DNA of 64,000 bases from Pogonophryne albipinna (GCA_028583405.1 CM053256.1:12401954-12465953), one strand, 5' to 3'. Positions 50,001 through 61,300 are shown, counted from the stretch's first letter. A program made the numbers and translations. The notes: generated from the letters alone by a model not told the origin.

Positions 50001-53000
50001 GATCATCCAACACGTAACGATACAAAGTCTGGAAGGAAATGTCAATTTTAATTTCTCCAATATTAACACACCCAGTTTCCATCCTTTTCCTTTCTGAACA
50101 TTATATTTCCTACCTTCATGAACAGCTTGACATGCTCGTCGTCCCTCAGGAAGTCTCTGCAGAGGGCCATCCACTGCGACACCAGGTGAAGGACTTTCTG
50201 TTTCCTCTCCACAGCATCCTTCCTGTCCTCCTTCCCTCTGTGGCGCTTGGTGCAATAGGTGGGATTCAGTTAAGGCTTCAGCACAGATGGAGAGCGAGAT
50301 CTATTTGCTGGTCAAATGCAGCTTACAGTGAAGCATGTATAAAGCCTGTGTGTGTGTGTGACAGGCGGAGGAGTGTGAACACAGCTGAGTGTAGTGGAGT
50401 AGCTTTGACTCAATAAAGCAGTCGTGTTTTTGTATCAAACACCTACGTCTGCCTTTAGCATTCACACAAGAAGGTTATTATGTGTCGATATTTGTAATAA
50501 TGTTTCTGTAATGCCCGTGTTTTTAAGGATATTGTCCCAGCAGAGCTTGACATAAATCACTGGTTGACATGAACACTGGGTAGGTCAGCAGAAAATCATC
50601 CAGTAGTGTATCTGTAAGGAGAAACACGTTATTGACAATTGACAAAAAATTCCAGGTTCGTGAACATTTTGAAAAGAAATATACGATTATATGACTTGTA
50701 TGGTAATTGGGATATGATTCACAATATCGAAGGGAATGATCATTTTTGCATCAATATTCATGTTTTTAGTAACCATTTTTTTTTGTCGCAGATACATGCA
50801 GCGCCACAATATTTCATCCCATTAATTATTCAGCCTTATTTTCTAATAATATAACCTGATTTATAGATATATATTGAATAAATCCAACACACACACAGCC
50901 TCTTTAGGTTTGTGAGAGGATGCTGGTGGGCAAATACACCAGTGACCTTGACAACTGTATGATTAATGTTCACACATACAGTATGTCTGTACTTTTAATT
51001 GAGCCGAGTGACTTTGCACCAGTTCTTCACTCCACTCAGTGTTTCCCCTACCATTGTCTTGGCGGGGCGCTGCGCCCTGCCAACGGAGCCCCGCCTGAAA
51101 TTCAAAGTGTTTTTTTTATTTAAAAAAAAAATATATATAGCACCAAATTGCAACTGAAGTAATCTATCTACGGTCACTTTTCACATTGAACATGTGCTCT
51201 TTTATTAAATAAACTAAACGCCTATGTTATTTATCTAGTATGTGCATGTTTCAGTGTCACTGTCCACTGCTTTGCGTATTCACATTCTCCCTCCGCTCTG
51301 TTTCTGAAGGGCGCGAATGCACACACTCATCAGAGACAAGAGCGGAGGAAAGGAGGAGAACAACAAAGTGTAAAAAAGTCAAACAAATCTGCATTATTGC
51401 CCCGAGCTCTGCTGTCTGCCCGTTTGTGTCCCCCCCCCCAGTTTCAAATTCGTTTATTATTATTTTTTAACCTCAAGCCGTTATCGTCACGGGAGAAGGA
51501 CACACACAGCCTGCCCAGGTGGACGCGCGCGAACGCGACAACGAACGAAGCGGGCGCATTCTAAAAATAGCTCACAGATGGTGAGCAGGTACCGCGGTTT
51601 TGAACTACATTATTGAATTTGACAGAAAACAACAATGAAACGCCAGCAGAAGAATAGTCTAATGAGTTGGGTGAAAAAAAGACAGGAGATGTGAGTTGGT
51701 TTATTCAGTAAATTAGCTCAGGATAATTGGATGTTCTGTCTACACCTGTTGATGTGAGGCTAATGCAGGATTTGCTAGCTTGATGCTACCGGCATTTAGC
51801 GGCAGTGACTCAACAAATTGCCTCTTAAAATGTATCGTCAGCAATGTATGACAAGCAGACTGCTTGTTTAATGTTAGACTCACACCAATAGCTCAATATG
51901 ATCATAACACCATTGCTTTCATATCAGAGATCAGATGAGGTGGAGCTGCCTCCAGCAATAGAGGATGAGGCAGAGAGAAGCAGCTGCAGCACAGGGTTGC
52001 AGCAGGTATGATATATGCTGTAGTCAGGTGATTTAAATGTATCAATGAAAGGAAGAAGTGTAGGCTTCATGATAAGAAGGGAATACAGTTTGAATAAAAG
52101 TAATACAGTACAGTGTAACACTGTACTTTATTACTTTTTAATGTACAAATACTTTGTTACTGCACGATATCAATTACAATAATCCACAGCTCCTCTCTCC
52201 GCTCCAGAGGATAACAAAAATTCAAAATTCTAAAATGTTCGTTGGGGGGGTACCCGAGCAGCACCCTGCCAAGGCAGTAAACCTAGGGGAAACACTGCTC
52301 CACTAATACTAGAAGTAGAGCTCCCTTTTTGCAGTCAAATACCAGTTAATAAGCACTAAGCAGAGCCATTTCAGAGGCGAGAATAATGTGAGAGACTTTT
52401 GAATGGCACATTATTCAAGTGGCCAGTCTTAAATAATTGCATGTGCTGAAACCACTAAGGATTCCTCTGTTCCATTTTTGGGCCAACAAGTTCAAACAAG
52501 CCTTACTGGCCTTATCTTCAATCTCATACATTCGTCATTGCAAGCTGTATCAGAAAAGATAAGCCAATAATGTGCCAGTTGACTCTCTTCGACCTCTAAT
52601 GAAGTGTACAGTATGTTTTCTTTCTGACTATCTTGCAACCAGAAAAAAAAAGCATCCGATATTGCTTGACCAATATCCTAATGTGTTTACAAGCAACCAC
52701 TGTATCCTTATGAGCTTCTTCCCAAGGTTACACAAGGGTTTCTGTAAAAGGATTACATCAAAGCAGGCCAAGTAGACCACCAGCTCCCCTTAAATAACAT
52801 GAAATGCATTCATAGTTTACATCATCAAAACACTTAATTTGTTTAACCTTGATAAACAAAGACAGAATCCCAGGATCTCTTAAGGCGAGACACCCCAGAT
52901 GAATAGGGTAATTTTTTTAACTTAAAGGTATCAGCTAGAAATGTATCCAGTTAATTACTTACAATAAGGCAATTGTCTTTTGTATTACAAGTTTTCTGAA

Positions 53001-56000
53001 ATAGCATGTTTAAATATGCAAATTATCCATTATCTAATTAAATATGCACATATTTTAACATATTTCAGGAATCGAAATCAGAATTTTGGATAAAGCCAGA
53101 TTAAAAATTCTTGTTTCATTTTGTAGTCATATTAGTAACTAAGGCTTTTACAGAAGGGATATTGGATATCTCTTTTTATCACTCCATAAATCAGGAAATA
53201 CTGTCAACAGCCCTAAAATATCAATTTTCGCCATGTTTTTAGGTATACAATGTTGTATAATTCAGGCTATGAATTATATATGAAGAAACCCTTCTGTAAA
53301 AGCCTTCATAATATTGATAGGAATATAACTGGAAGGTTTGGTGTCTCTACGTGCTACTGAAGTTGAAATTTCGAACTCAGAGTAGGAGAAAAAACTCATT
53401 TTGAGAAAACGACCTTTAAAGATTGCAGTGAGGCGCTAGCTAAACCCTCCTGTTCTTTGGATGATAGCTTGCGCATCGACGCACTCCGTGAAGGTATTTC
53501 ATGTTCGGGGTCATTTGTTTTTTGTATAACCTTGCTTCGTGCAAGTGACATTTGTTGTCGTCTTCTCTGTGAACGTTATTTTCGCCGTTCTTTTGCCATT
53601 TTGAGATTTCAATTTCTAGCGGAAAGCTAACCAGGAAGTGTTTTAGCACACCACGTGACGCATCTGAACGAATCACATTGTCAGAAATTAACACCAGCCA
53701 ATGACATTTTGTTTCTTTCGACCCCTTTGTGCTTTCACGATTGGTTGCTGATATAAAGGAAATAACCATATTTGGATCTGATGAGTTTGTGCAGGAGAGA
53801 CACAGCTTTCCAACGATATCTCTGTTGACATGGTGCACACAGCGGTCGCGGTACTTTATGTTACGTTAGAATGCTAACTTTTGGTGAATTTAGGAAAAAT
53901 CTACAGACGCAAATAGACAAACTATAGTAAAATAAACACTTAAATGTGTATTTTGTACGTTTTCCTTCCAAAAGCCTGAAAGAAAACATGTTATGGAATC
54001 AAAATAGCACAAAATCTCAAAATTGACCAGTACTTGAAAAACGATGTTTTTGCCTGCCGTGTCTCGCCTTAATAAAATGAAATAATTTGGCATTATAAGA
54101 AGCTGTAAAAATGAATTTCATAAATTGCAAAAAAAACTCAAAGTCAAGGCGTAAATTCAAAGACTAAGTCCAAGACATGATGCCGACCACAAGCAAAAAA
54201 GCTTTGCAAATCCTATTAAGACCAACGTCTTCTCAAACCCTTGTGTTAGTGTGCCTCATATCCAGAATTGTATATTCTCCCCTTTAATTTCACACTGACT
54301 TCCCAGGGCCTTTGTGTACGTTCTGGTCCACAGGACTCGCTGACATCATTATGCTAATCCGCGCAGAGCAGCTGTGGATGCTTCACTCAATGCTTATGAG
54401 AGGTTACACACTCATACATATGTAGCTCCCATAAAGAATATAGTAACCCACCTTAACACAAAAGCCAGAAAAACAACATGCAAAAGATCAGCCATCCTAA
54501 CACACACACACACACGTCACACACACACACACACACTACATTTTAGTTGTAACAAATAATTATGAATGCTAGGACAATGTCTTACATTAAAGGTCCCCTA
54601 TTATAGTGTTTTTCATCAATTTATTATAGGTCTTAGATATATACAAAACATGTCTCTGAAGTGTTTGGCTCCAAACACCAAACATATCATGCATTGTAGC
54701 ATCCCATAATCCCCTCTGTTTCAGTCCTGTTTCAAAAGTGTTGATTCTCTGTCTGTTATATTCAGATGAAAATAAGGAGCCCCTCCCCACACCCCTCTGA
54801 GAGGTATTTGGTTAAAAAGAACACACTGGTGCTCCAGGAGGAGATTTAGGTGATAAGGTTGGGGGGGGTTACCTTGGTTGGTGATTGGCTAATGGTTACA
54901 CAAGCCAAAAAATCGTTATGACATCACTAAGTGGCCAAAATCTGATCAGCTCATTTTCAGACAGGTTTTTATATAAATGGATCAGGACAAAAAGAGAGAG
55001 AATCTTTTTTCCTGAAACTTCCAGAATCTCTTTACACAGAGGGGACACATGTTTGTGTATAAAATACATGTGAAATTTGCATAATAGGTCCCTTTAAATA
55101 TGAATTACATTGAATTTATTAGGTGCAGTTTGCAGATCTTTTATCTAAAATCAGCTTTTAAACAAGTGCATTTGACAGCGGCTCAGCTAAAGATTGCATA
55201 TCTTAGTATAACAAAAAACTGATTTGTGCTTGAACGCAAACACCGGATACATATTACACAAAGACACAATCATTGTATGAACACTAGATAGCACTATCTT
55301 CAGTGGAAAGAGGCATACTATTAGAACAGGCGTTGTAGCCACTTTAGTAAACATTATAATGTTATCTCAGCAGATACACTTTATAATGTTATCTCAGCAG
55401 ATAAACTTTAACCCGAGAGGCCCACACTGATTGTGTGCCAAACACAGCTGGGTCCGTGAGGTGACAGCGAGATCAACAATAATGGAAGTCTGGAGGTGAT
55501 AAACTAGCCAGTGGCGAGCCGTGACTTTTATACCTAGGCCCTCTGACACCCCCCCCAAGAAGAGTTATTACGTCACACCGTATGCTTCAGCGGAATATCA
55601 CAACAGCGGCCCGGGGTGCAAAACGCATCAATGACAGTGACCCTCTACCACACAAAACAACACCATTTATATAAACACCTATCATGACAGGGCACCCACA
55701 GCAAAGTAACAATTACAAATGAATTAAGTCGGCACGGCGGCCCACATTGAAATTACTTAGGCCTACCTTTGATGATCAAATCACTTAAACACAAAGTCCA
55801 TCCTCCTGTCCTTCTGGATGAAGCACTTCATGGCGGGTCAATCAGCTGATCCTTTGCCACTCCAGTTTATCATTGTAACTCAATCTTGAAAATGACTCGG
55901 TTAATAATTTTGCAAACGATGTCATCACTATCACTGAAGTGAGCCATCATGAACGAACTTATGCTAATCATAAATCTATCGATTAGATTTATGATTCGAA

Positions 56001-57336
56001 AATAATAAAAGTAGGGTAGACATGTGGATATTATCCGGCTGAACAAAACGTGCATTTATCTAACAGGTTCGTTTTCCACAGACCTTATTTCGAGCTATTT
56101 TCCAAAACCCTATGGAGAAATCTCATTGCTTTCTGTCGAGGGAATCCGAGCGAAGCTTACTTCCGGGTTTTAGGACGCGTCACTGCACCACTTGCATAGA
56201 CCTCACAGCGGGCGGAACTTGTCATAAAGTCCGTGAAAATAAAGCCCGCCCATTTAGAGGGAAGATATGATTGGTCAATTGTACTGTCATTTGACATTAC
56301 TCTCTCGTTGAGTTACTATAGCTGGCCCTCTGTGAATGTAGAGAGGGACCAACAAGCCCTCCCGTCTTCACATAACTCGCAGAGACGGCATTTAACCCTT
56401 CACATTCCAACAGAAACTGAACAGGCAGATTCGAAGGATTTATTTCTTTGGAAATGTTATTTTAAATACAATTAAATCAAGTTATTTTGGTAAAACTAAT
56501 GAAAAATGTAACAACAAAAAATATTTTTAAAAATATTTTTAAAAAATGTTTTTTTTTTATGTTTTCAAATATTATTTTTTAGAATATCTTAGGCCCTCAC
56601 AGAGGGCCTAGAGGGCCCTGACGGCTCGCCACTGAAACTAGTCCACCCATAGCTTAAAGCTGGAGCCACACAAGGACGATAATGCAAACGGACCGCAATC
56701 GTTATCAAAAAAGTCTTCCGTCGACACGCAACAGGCACCAGAAACGTGTCCGTTCACACGAGACCGCTCGAAAGCGCTGGAGACGCTGTAGTACATATGC
56801 CAGGCCTGTAAGTGGCGCTGTAGTCCTGTCACAAAAGCAGCGAAGAAGACTTCCCGCACATGGTTGCCCTTCTGTTTATTCTCCGCTGTTGACGCTCTGG
56901 CTCTTTTTCTCCCTCCCCGAGGCAAGCGTTTGCTCCTGCTGTAAATCTCTCCGGTCCACCAGCAGATGAAAAACACCAACCTCTCCGCCTCTTCCAAGGG
57001 ACGAGGGGACCGTGCGGAAGAGTTTCAGTTAGATTTTTTTTCGCCGGTCAACATGTCCGTTAAAGTTGAAATCTTCCGGACAAAATTAGAAAAGTGCCAG
57101 TCAAAGGTCTTCTTTGATATCTATTGAGCTTTAAAACAAATGAATAACGACTCTATATAATAATATAATAATAAAAAACGGAGCCTCTCTTTTCCTCCCC
57201 CTCTTCTGACAGCCCAGCAGCTGATCTCTGAGCAGGAGAGGTGGGGCCAGCGCTGGGTGGGGCTATTGCTTCAACGTTATCAGGAAATGATAGTGTATGC
57301 GTAAACACGGAGCCGTTTGCCCCCCCGGAGCGTTTT

Positions 57337-57385
<49 letters not shown>

Positions 57386-60300
57386 CTATATATTTGTGTA
57401 TTTTCTCCAAGCTATCTAGACTGAAACACTTTACATACCACTCCCCAGGCTGAACACTGCAAGTTTTTTGAAGTTGGAAAAACAGAATAAATATTTTATC
57501 TCACATCCTAGTCATATTCTCACAGCAGAAAAATCAGGGGATTTCCCGAGGAGTATTTTCAATCCAACCAGTTTGGCAGAAGATGTGTTGACCCAAAAAC
57601 ATTTATGCATGAATTGTGCTGTATAAATAACATTTAATGGTCTGTTTGGCTGATTTGTAACCACTAAGCATCTCTCCATTTTGGTTTCAGTTAGCATCAG
57701 TTGGAGATGTAGAGACATCTGAATCCTATTCCTCACTGCTGTTTAGAAGTATGTACTAGTTCATATATAACACAGAATCATGCTTCTACTCAAGCAAAAT
57801 ACATTTAGTATAATTTTCCAAAGAATTGCTCATGGACTCATTGATTTAGCTTGCCAATCTCCTGTAAAATCAATCAAACTGTCAATCTACCTGCCAATCT
57901 TTTTCGCATTACAATAAGTGCTCGTAAAATTGTTCATTGCATCCTTTGAAATAAGCATGTTAATGTGTCACTTAATGGCACAGTCAGCACCAGAAGACAT
58001 CCGATTGATGTAAAAGCCTTAAATCTTAATGATAGTCTGCATCTAGAAATGCTAATATTATACCCGCTCATTTAATGCAATGTTTTCTTCCCTAAAAAAA
58101 TAAAATAAAGCATCAACATCTCTGCGCACGGTGCAGCAGTAAAAGAGCTGGCATATCCTCTCATTAAACACACAAATATGTTATTCAGAGCTGGCACTGT
58201 GTAGATTCTGTGCTCAGCAATAATCAATAGCTGCACTGAGAGGTTGGGCACAGAGAAGAAGGAAACACTGGATGCTACCCACAATGCTAGCCCACATAAG
58301 GAAACATTAGCATATACTGTAAGAGCCCTACACTGTGTAGCCTACTGAGGTTTGCTTCTCCTCAAACATGCCTGTGGTGCTTCCAGAAAAGTGCCTTCTC
58401 CTGCAGAAACCTCGCCTGCATTGTGTGTTAACGGTGAGTACAAAGCTGAGCATGTGCTACCATGATGAGCTGAAATTGGCTTTCTAATGTGCTTTACAGC
58501 ATGCAAGTCATAAACAACATCAATAACCTGCTGCAGCCATCAGTCATGTTGCTGCACGCTCTCTCTGGAGATGCCCAAACACGGCAGCTTTGTAGATGTT
58601 GAAATAAATCTCTTTTTGATGAAATCAAGGATCTCATGGTATCTAGGTCTGGTGCGCTGAATCTCCAAGGGCACACGTAGCAGTAGCACTAGAGCATACA
58701 GAGCTTCAGTATTACCAGAGAGAGAGAGAGAAAGAGCCAAGGCCAGCACGAAGTCAGACTATTAAACCTCACTGAGTGCAGATCAATTGCTGTTCGGGAC
58801 TCAGTTCATTCCTTCTCCTCCTCAGGTCTCCTGCTCTTTGACCCTGGGATACCGCTCAGCTTCCTGCCCTGGTCAGCAGCTCCCCATGGATTCTTCATTT
58901 GAATACACTTTCTGCAATGTGAGCTAATGGTGAATGATTCATCAACTACACACTACCTGCTGGACACAAAGCTTACAGTGAAAATGCGTACTACATTAAA
59001 AAAGGGAGTTCTTACCGCCCTGCCTGCTCATTTACTTGCATGTCTTACTTTATATTAAGGCTGCATATAACAATTACTTTCATCATCAAATACTCTAACC
59101 ATTATTTTCTAAATTAATCGACTGGTCTACAAAGTAGTTTCAAGTCCATCCTAGTTTCTGAAAGCGGAATGTGATGTGTTTAATGTCTTGTTCTGCCGGT
59201 TCAAAAGCAACAGATATCCACTGATATATGATATAAAACAAAGAAAAGCAGGATATCCCAATATTTGAGAAGCTGAAAACTGCATTTTATGCAATTCTTT
59301 GGCATGAAAACTAAAATAGTTTGTTAAAATGATTTTCTGTCGATTGCATAACTGATTAGTGAGCAAGTCTTTGCATCTCTACTGTATATCATATAAAAGA
59401 CTGAATTATAGCGATAAAAATGCAATTCAACATATAACATAAATCTCCTTTGCATGTAAAATGCACCGTCCTCCAGCTGCAGGCCCTTCTCCCCAGAGGA
59501 CATTTAGATCAATTTCATTCACTTCCTCATCAGAATGAGTAATGATCTATAGTACTGCGTTAGGCTGCCTCAATCTCGGTAAGAGATCATCAGTGACCAT
59601 TTTCAATAAAAAAATCTGCATCTCCTTTTTCTTCCCTCCTCGTTCCCCCTTTTCTCCAACATACATGTTTCTCCCTTCCCTTTAGTGTTTTTTTCCTCTG
59701 CTAGTCCTACTGTGGTGCGACTCTCAATCATAATTTCTCCTCTGACAATCTTTCCAGCTCAATCAGCTGAGTCTCCTCTGCCTTGGCAACAGTGTCACAT
59801 TATCATGTACCTGCTGGGATGAGAGTAAATGTGTTCATTTGTCGCCGCTGTGAGGCTCGACTGCATTTCACAGTCTGATTCGGCATTACTCAAAGGATAT
59901 GAGCAACGTTTATCTCTGTTATAGGCTTTTAAATGGCTTAAACTTGCCATTCTGGGACTGATAGCACATGATTAACCCAGTGTTATTGCCCTGAGGGGGC
60001 TGCTGTCCCAGCTCCTCTGCGAGAGAGAGGGATGAAGAGGGGAGAGCGTGAAACGGAAAGTCATGCATGTCTTTTCTCCTCGATATGTCTAACAAACAGA
60101 AATATCATTGGACCTGGGGAAACACATACATTTAACAATGATACAGTATAATCAAAAAGTTGTCGAACCACTCCGTTTTTTAATTTCTGCTCTCTAAAAA
60201 CAAGAAGAAATGTGACTAAACACAGTAAGGACAACAATAATGAGAAAAAGGACTTGCATGCTCACCTGACTCTTTGCCCTGGGATGTCCCCTGGTCTTCT

Positions 60301-60650
60301 TCTAGCGTCAGGTCATTCAGCAAGTGCTCCAGGATCTTCTCTGGGGTCCCTGAGACCACCACGAACCTGTCAGACACAACAGAGTCAGTGGAAGAGTCCT
60401 CGTCGATGGAGGACAGAGAGCGGCTGCTGCTCCATTCCTCCTCTCCCTCCGTCCCCTCATCGTCTATGTATCGGAAGTAGGGGACGTCAAAGGTGGGCAT
60501 TGTCAGCGGCTCTGCCCGGCTGGTGCTGTCGTTGCTGCTCTCCTCAGAACCTTCCTCATCCTCCTCGTCCTCCTCCTGCTCGACCAGGGCAGCGTGCAGC
60601 AGCCTGCCCTCCTCCTGCCGCAGGTTCGGGGGCTGTGGCCGAGATCCCAT
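41633..60650 (-). CDS. rapgef5: rapgef5: Rap guanine nucleotide exchange factor 5, complete coding sequence
   Basis: RAPGEF5 (GFR/MR-GEF) loads GTP onto Rap-family (and M-Ras-related) small GTPases at membranes and the nucleus. Sixteen coding exons join with consistent phases to 1,836 bases, 611 residues plus TAG; human isoforms are around 580-730 residues. Order: acidic Ser/Glu-rich N-terminus (1-128), REM domain (about 106-235), Ras-association-like region (about 275-357), CDC25 RasGEF domain (about 375-608). Diagnostic stretches are [42 protein letters not shown] and [11 protein letters not shown] at the end. Unlike RAPGEF3/4 it has no cyclic-nucleotide-binding domain upstream. The start ATG at 60650 has a good context (A at -3, G at +4). 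It is convergent with dnah11. Fish may have a and b copies; I cannot tell which this is. Confidence 0.93.
44056..44914. other. rapgef5 intron 8 with retroelement-like sequence
   Basis: From about 44090 to 44405 the sequence resembles a retroviral-type LTR end: 'cagcagtgaataaactcttt' (AATAAA at 44330-44335), then GC-richer sequence ending 'gccaagccatgaca'. No paired LTR or pol frame was found. An 80-codon minus-strand frame at 44577-44819 has coding-like composition but matches nothing I know, and the rapgef5 protein needs no exon here. Confidence 0.35.
44915..47201 (-). CDS. rapgef5: rapgef5 exons 5-8, linker and Ras-association-like region
   Basis: Exons: 47171-47201 (a 31-base microexon encoding [10 protein letters not shown]), 46872-46950, 45591-45740, 44915-45012. 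They encode [18 protein letters not shown], then [40 protein letters not shown] and [13 protein letters not shown]. The ubiquitin-like Ras-association fold of RAPGEF5 lies here. Phases run 2,0/1,1,1,0 without conflict. The microexon is too short to call on its own but fits both phases and the homologous HTVDEYSPQKK. Confidence 0.88.
45741..46871. other. rapgef5 intron 6
   Basis: A 1.1-kb AT-rich intron; I recognise no repeat ends, RNA gene or exon in it. Confidence 0.5.
47202..49930. other. rapgef5 intron 4
   Basis: A 2.7-kb intron. The 47400-48140 segment is moderate in GC, free of simple repeats and looks unique, possibly conserved non-coding sequence. The rest is AT-rich. No gene supported. 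Confidence 0.4.
49931..50611 (-). CDS. rapgef5: rapgef5 exons 2-4, REM domain
   Basis: Exons in transcript order: 50533-50611, 50114-50258, 49931-50028. They encode [20 protein letters not shown], then [19 protein letters not shown] and [19 protein letters not shown], the Ras-exchanger motif that braces the catalytic domain. The exon 2/3 junction falls inside a His codon (CA|C) only if the intron is read as AT-AC; read otherwise the frame runs into TAA. The joined [15 protein letters not shown] aligns with the human LLRHYSAKKYQGKEE region. Confidence 0.9.
50259..50532 (-). other. rapgef5: rapgef5 intron 2, U12-type AT-AC intron
   Basis: On the minus strand the intron begins ATATCCTTAA, a perfect U12 5' splice site. 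Its branch-like CCTTAAC lies 11 bases before a terminal AC (…AATCCCAC). These are the hallmarks of minor-spliceosome AT-AC introns. No GT donor lies near the exon end, and the coding frame is kept only by this junction. Confidence 0.88.
51037..52297 (+). mobile_element. hAT transposon relic with transposase N-terminus
   Basis: CAGTGTTTCCCCTA at the left end is inverted at the right as TAGGGGAAACACTG, with CTCCACT flanking both sides, fitting a hAT insertion. At about 51635 on the plus strand an ATG opens [19 protein letters not shown], the style of start seen in fish hAT transposases. An acidic [18 protein letters not shown] stretch at about 51929 follows across an intron-like gap. The catalytic core is missing, so it is non-autonomous. 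Confidence 0.75.
52880..54072. mobile_element. TTAA-flanked DNA transposon relic
   Basis: TTAAGGCGAGACAC at 52880 is inverted at the right end (GTGTCTCGCCTTAA, ending 54072). TTAA sits at both borders, the target site of piggyBac and Kolobok elements. The 1.2-kb interior is AT-rich on the left and more mixed on the right. A 132-codon minus-strand frame (53440-53838) shows no transposase motif that I recognise. Confidence 0.75.
54495..54537. repeat. (CA)n microsatellite
   Basis: Two CA runs separated by 'cacgtcac' in rapgef5 intron 1. Confidence 0.85.
54587..55097. mobile_element. TTAA-flanked MITE, copy 2 (fuller)
   Basis: Left end TTAAAGGTCCCCTATTAT; right end ATAATAGGTCCCTTTAA, its near-exact inverse, with TTAA at both borders. 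It shares long stretches with 33955-34330, including 'acatgtctctgaagtgtttg' and 'ggttggtgattggctaatgg', and keeps a central part missing there. No coding capacity. Confidence 0.82.
55509..56634. mobile_element. hAT-like element with 8-base target duplication
   Basis: CAGTGGCGAGCCGT at the left end is inverted at the right (ACGGCTCGCCACTG), and 'aggccctct' / 'agagggcct' continue the pairing. Flanks are AAACTAGC (55501-55508) and AAACTAGT (56635-56642), an 8-base duplication with one change. The interior includes a fragment of the 37916-40190 outer element. No intact transposase frame. Confidence 0.8.
55960..56195. mobile_element. Partial copy of the 37916-40190 outer element
   Basis: It matches about 38483-38596 ('gacatgtggatattatcc', 'cttatttcgagctattttcc') joined directly to the 40099-40185 sequence ('cctatggagaaatc', 'cttacttccgggt', 'cactgcaccact'). 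This copy therefore shows the uninterrupted right arm of the family. It lies inside the hAT-like element at 55509-56634. Confidence 0.72.
57341..57384. repeat. (CA)n microsatellite
   Basis: An uninterrupted CA run of about 44 bases in rapgef5 intron 1. Confidence 0.9.
57385..60265. other. rapgef5 intron 1, exon-1-proximal part
   Basis: Mostly unique-looking AT-rich sequence. No transposon ends, RNA gene or coding exon recognised. First introns next to the first exon often carry enhancers, but nothing here proves it. Confidence 0.45.
60266..60650 (-). CDS. rapgef5: rapgef5 exon 1, acidic N-terminus
   Basis: Encodes residues 1-128 and ends one base into a codon (donor GTGAGC). Residues 25-43 are almost all Glu, Asp and Ser, and a second acidic patch follows the conserved [15 protein letters not shown]. 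The exon finishes with [20 protein letters not shown], the start of the REM domain. It begins with Met-Gly, but Ser-Arg-Pro-Gln-Pro follows, so I do not claim N-myristoylation. Confidence 0.9.
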
Positions 60651-61300
60651 CCTTGCAGAGTCCCGGTGCCCTCACACAGGCAATGTTGCAGTGGTTACTG
60701 CTGCGTGCCCCTTTCACCCATCCATCCATCCACCTGCAGCTGCCACAGCCCGGAGTCCAGTGCTGTGTGATCCTTCAAACACTCTGAGGTATCCCGGTGT
60801 GTTCACGGCTGGAAAAGCTCCTGGATGACGTTGAATGGGAGGCAGCCAGCGGAGCTCTGCCTCACAGTCCCATGCTGCTCACTTACACAGATTTAATGTA
60901 GTCATTTATGTGTTGGGAGTTGTGATGTAAGCATGCCTGTGTGAGTGAGTGTGTGATCCACAGAGACGGAGAGAGAGACTGATAAGAGGGAGAGTGGTGA
61001 GGGAGAGAAACAGATAGTGAGAGAGGGAGGGAGGGAGGGGACTGGAGAGGCTTACCTCCTGTTCCTCGCCTCCTTTCTCCCCCCTCCCCTCGCCGATGCA
61101 GAGAGGGTTGGCTGCTCTGACGATATTCTCTGGAGAACCAGCACATCGCGGCCCCTCTCCCTCAGACACACGCGGACTGCCTCGTCACTCTGGGGCTGGT
61201 CAGAGAGAGAAGAGGTGAGGGAGTGTGTTATCACCAAGGAGATTCCCCTGTTTTTTCTCCCACTCACACAAATTACCACTGATTTCCATCATAATACTCT
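60651..61300 (-). promoter_or_regulatory. rapgef5: Probable 5' UTR and promoter region of rapgef5
   Basis: This lies directly upstream of the start codon on the minus strand. It contains a purine-rich (GA/GGGA) tract at about 60957-61042 on the plus strand, pyrimidine-rich on the sense strand, and locally higher GC than the surroundings. No TATA box was identified and the transcription start cannot be placed; further upstream 5' exons are possible. Confidence 0.4.

Noticed and set aside
53440..53838. 132-codon minus-strand frame
   Set aside because: Lies inside the TTAA-flanked element; no transposase or other family motif recognised, and open frames of this length arise by chance.
56638..56997. 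119-codon minus-strand frame and 95-codon plus-strand frame beside the hAT-like element
   Set aside because: Both strands are open by composition (GC-richer patch); neither shows a known domain. Possibly another repeat fragment, but ends were not found.
60212..60787. 191-codon plus-strand open frame
   Set aside because: It is antisense to rapgef5 exon 1, whose minus-strand frame matches RAPGEF5; the Pro/Ser-rich product is the shadow of its acidic coding sequence.
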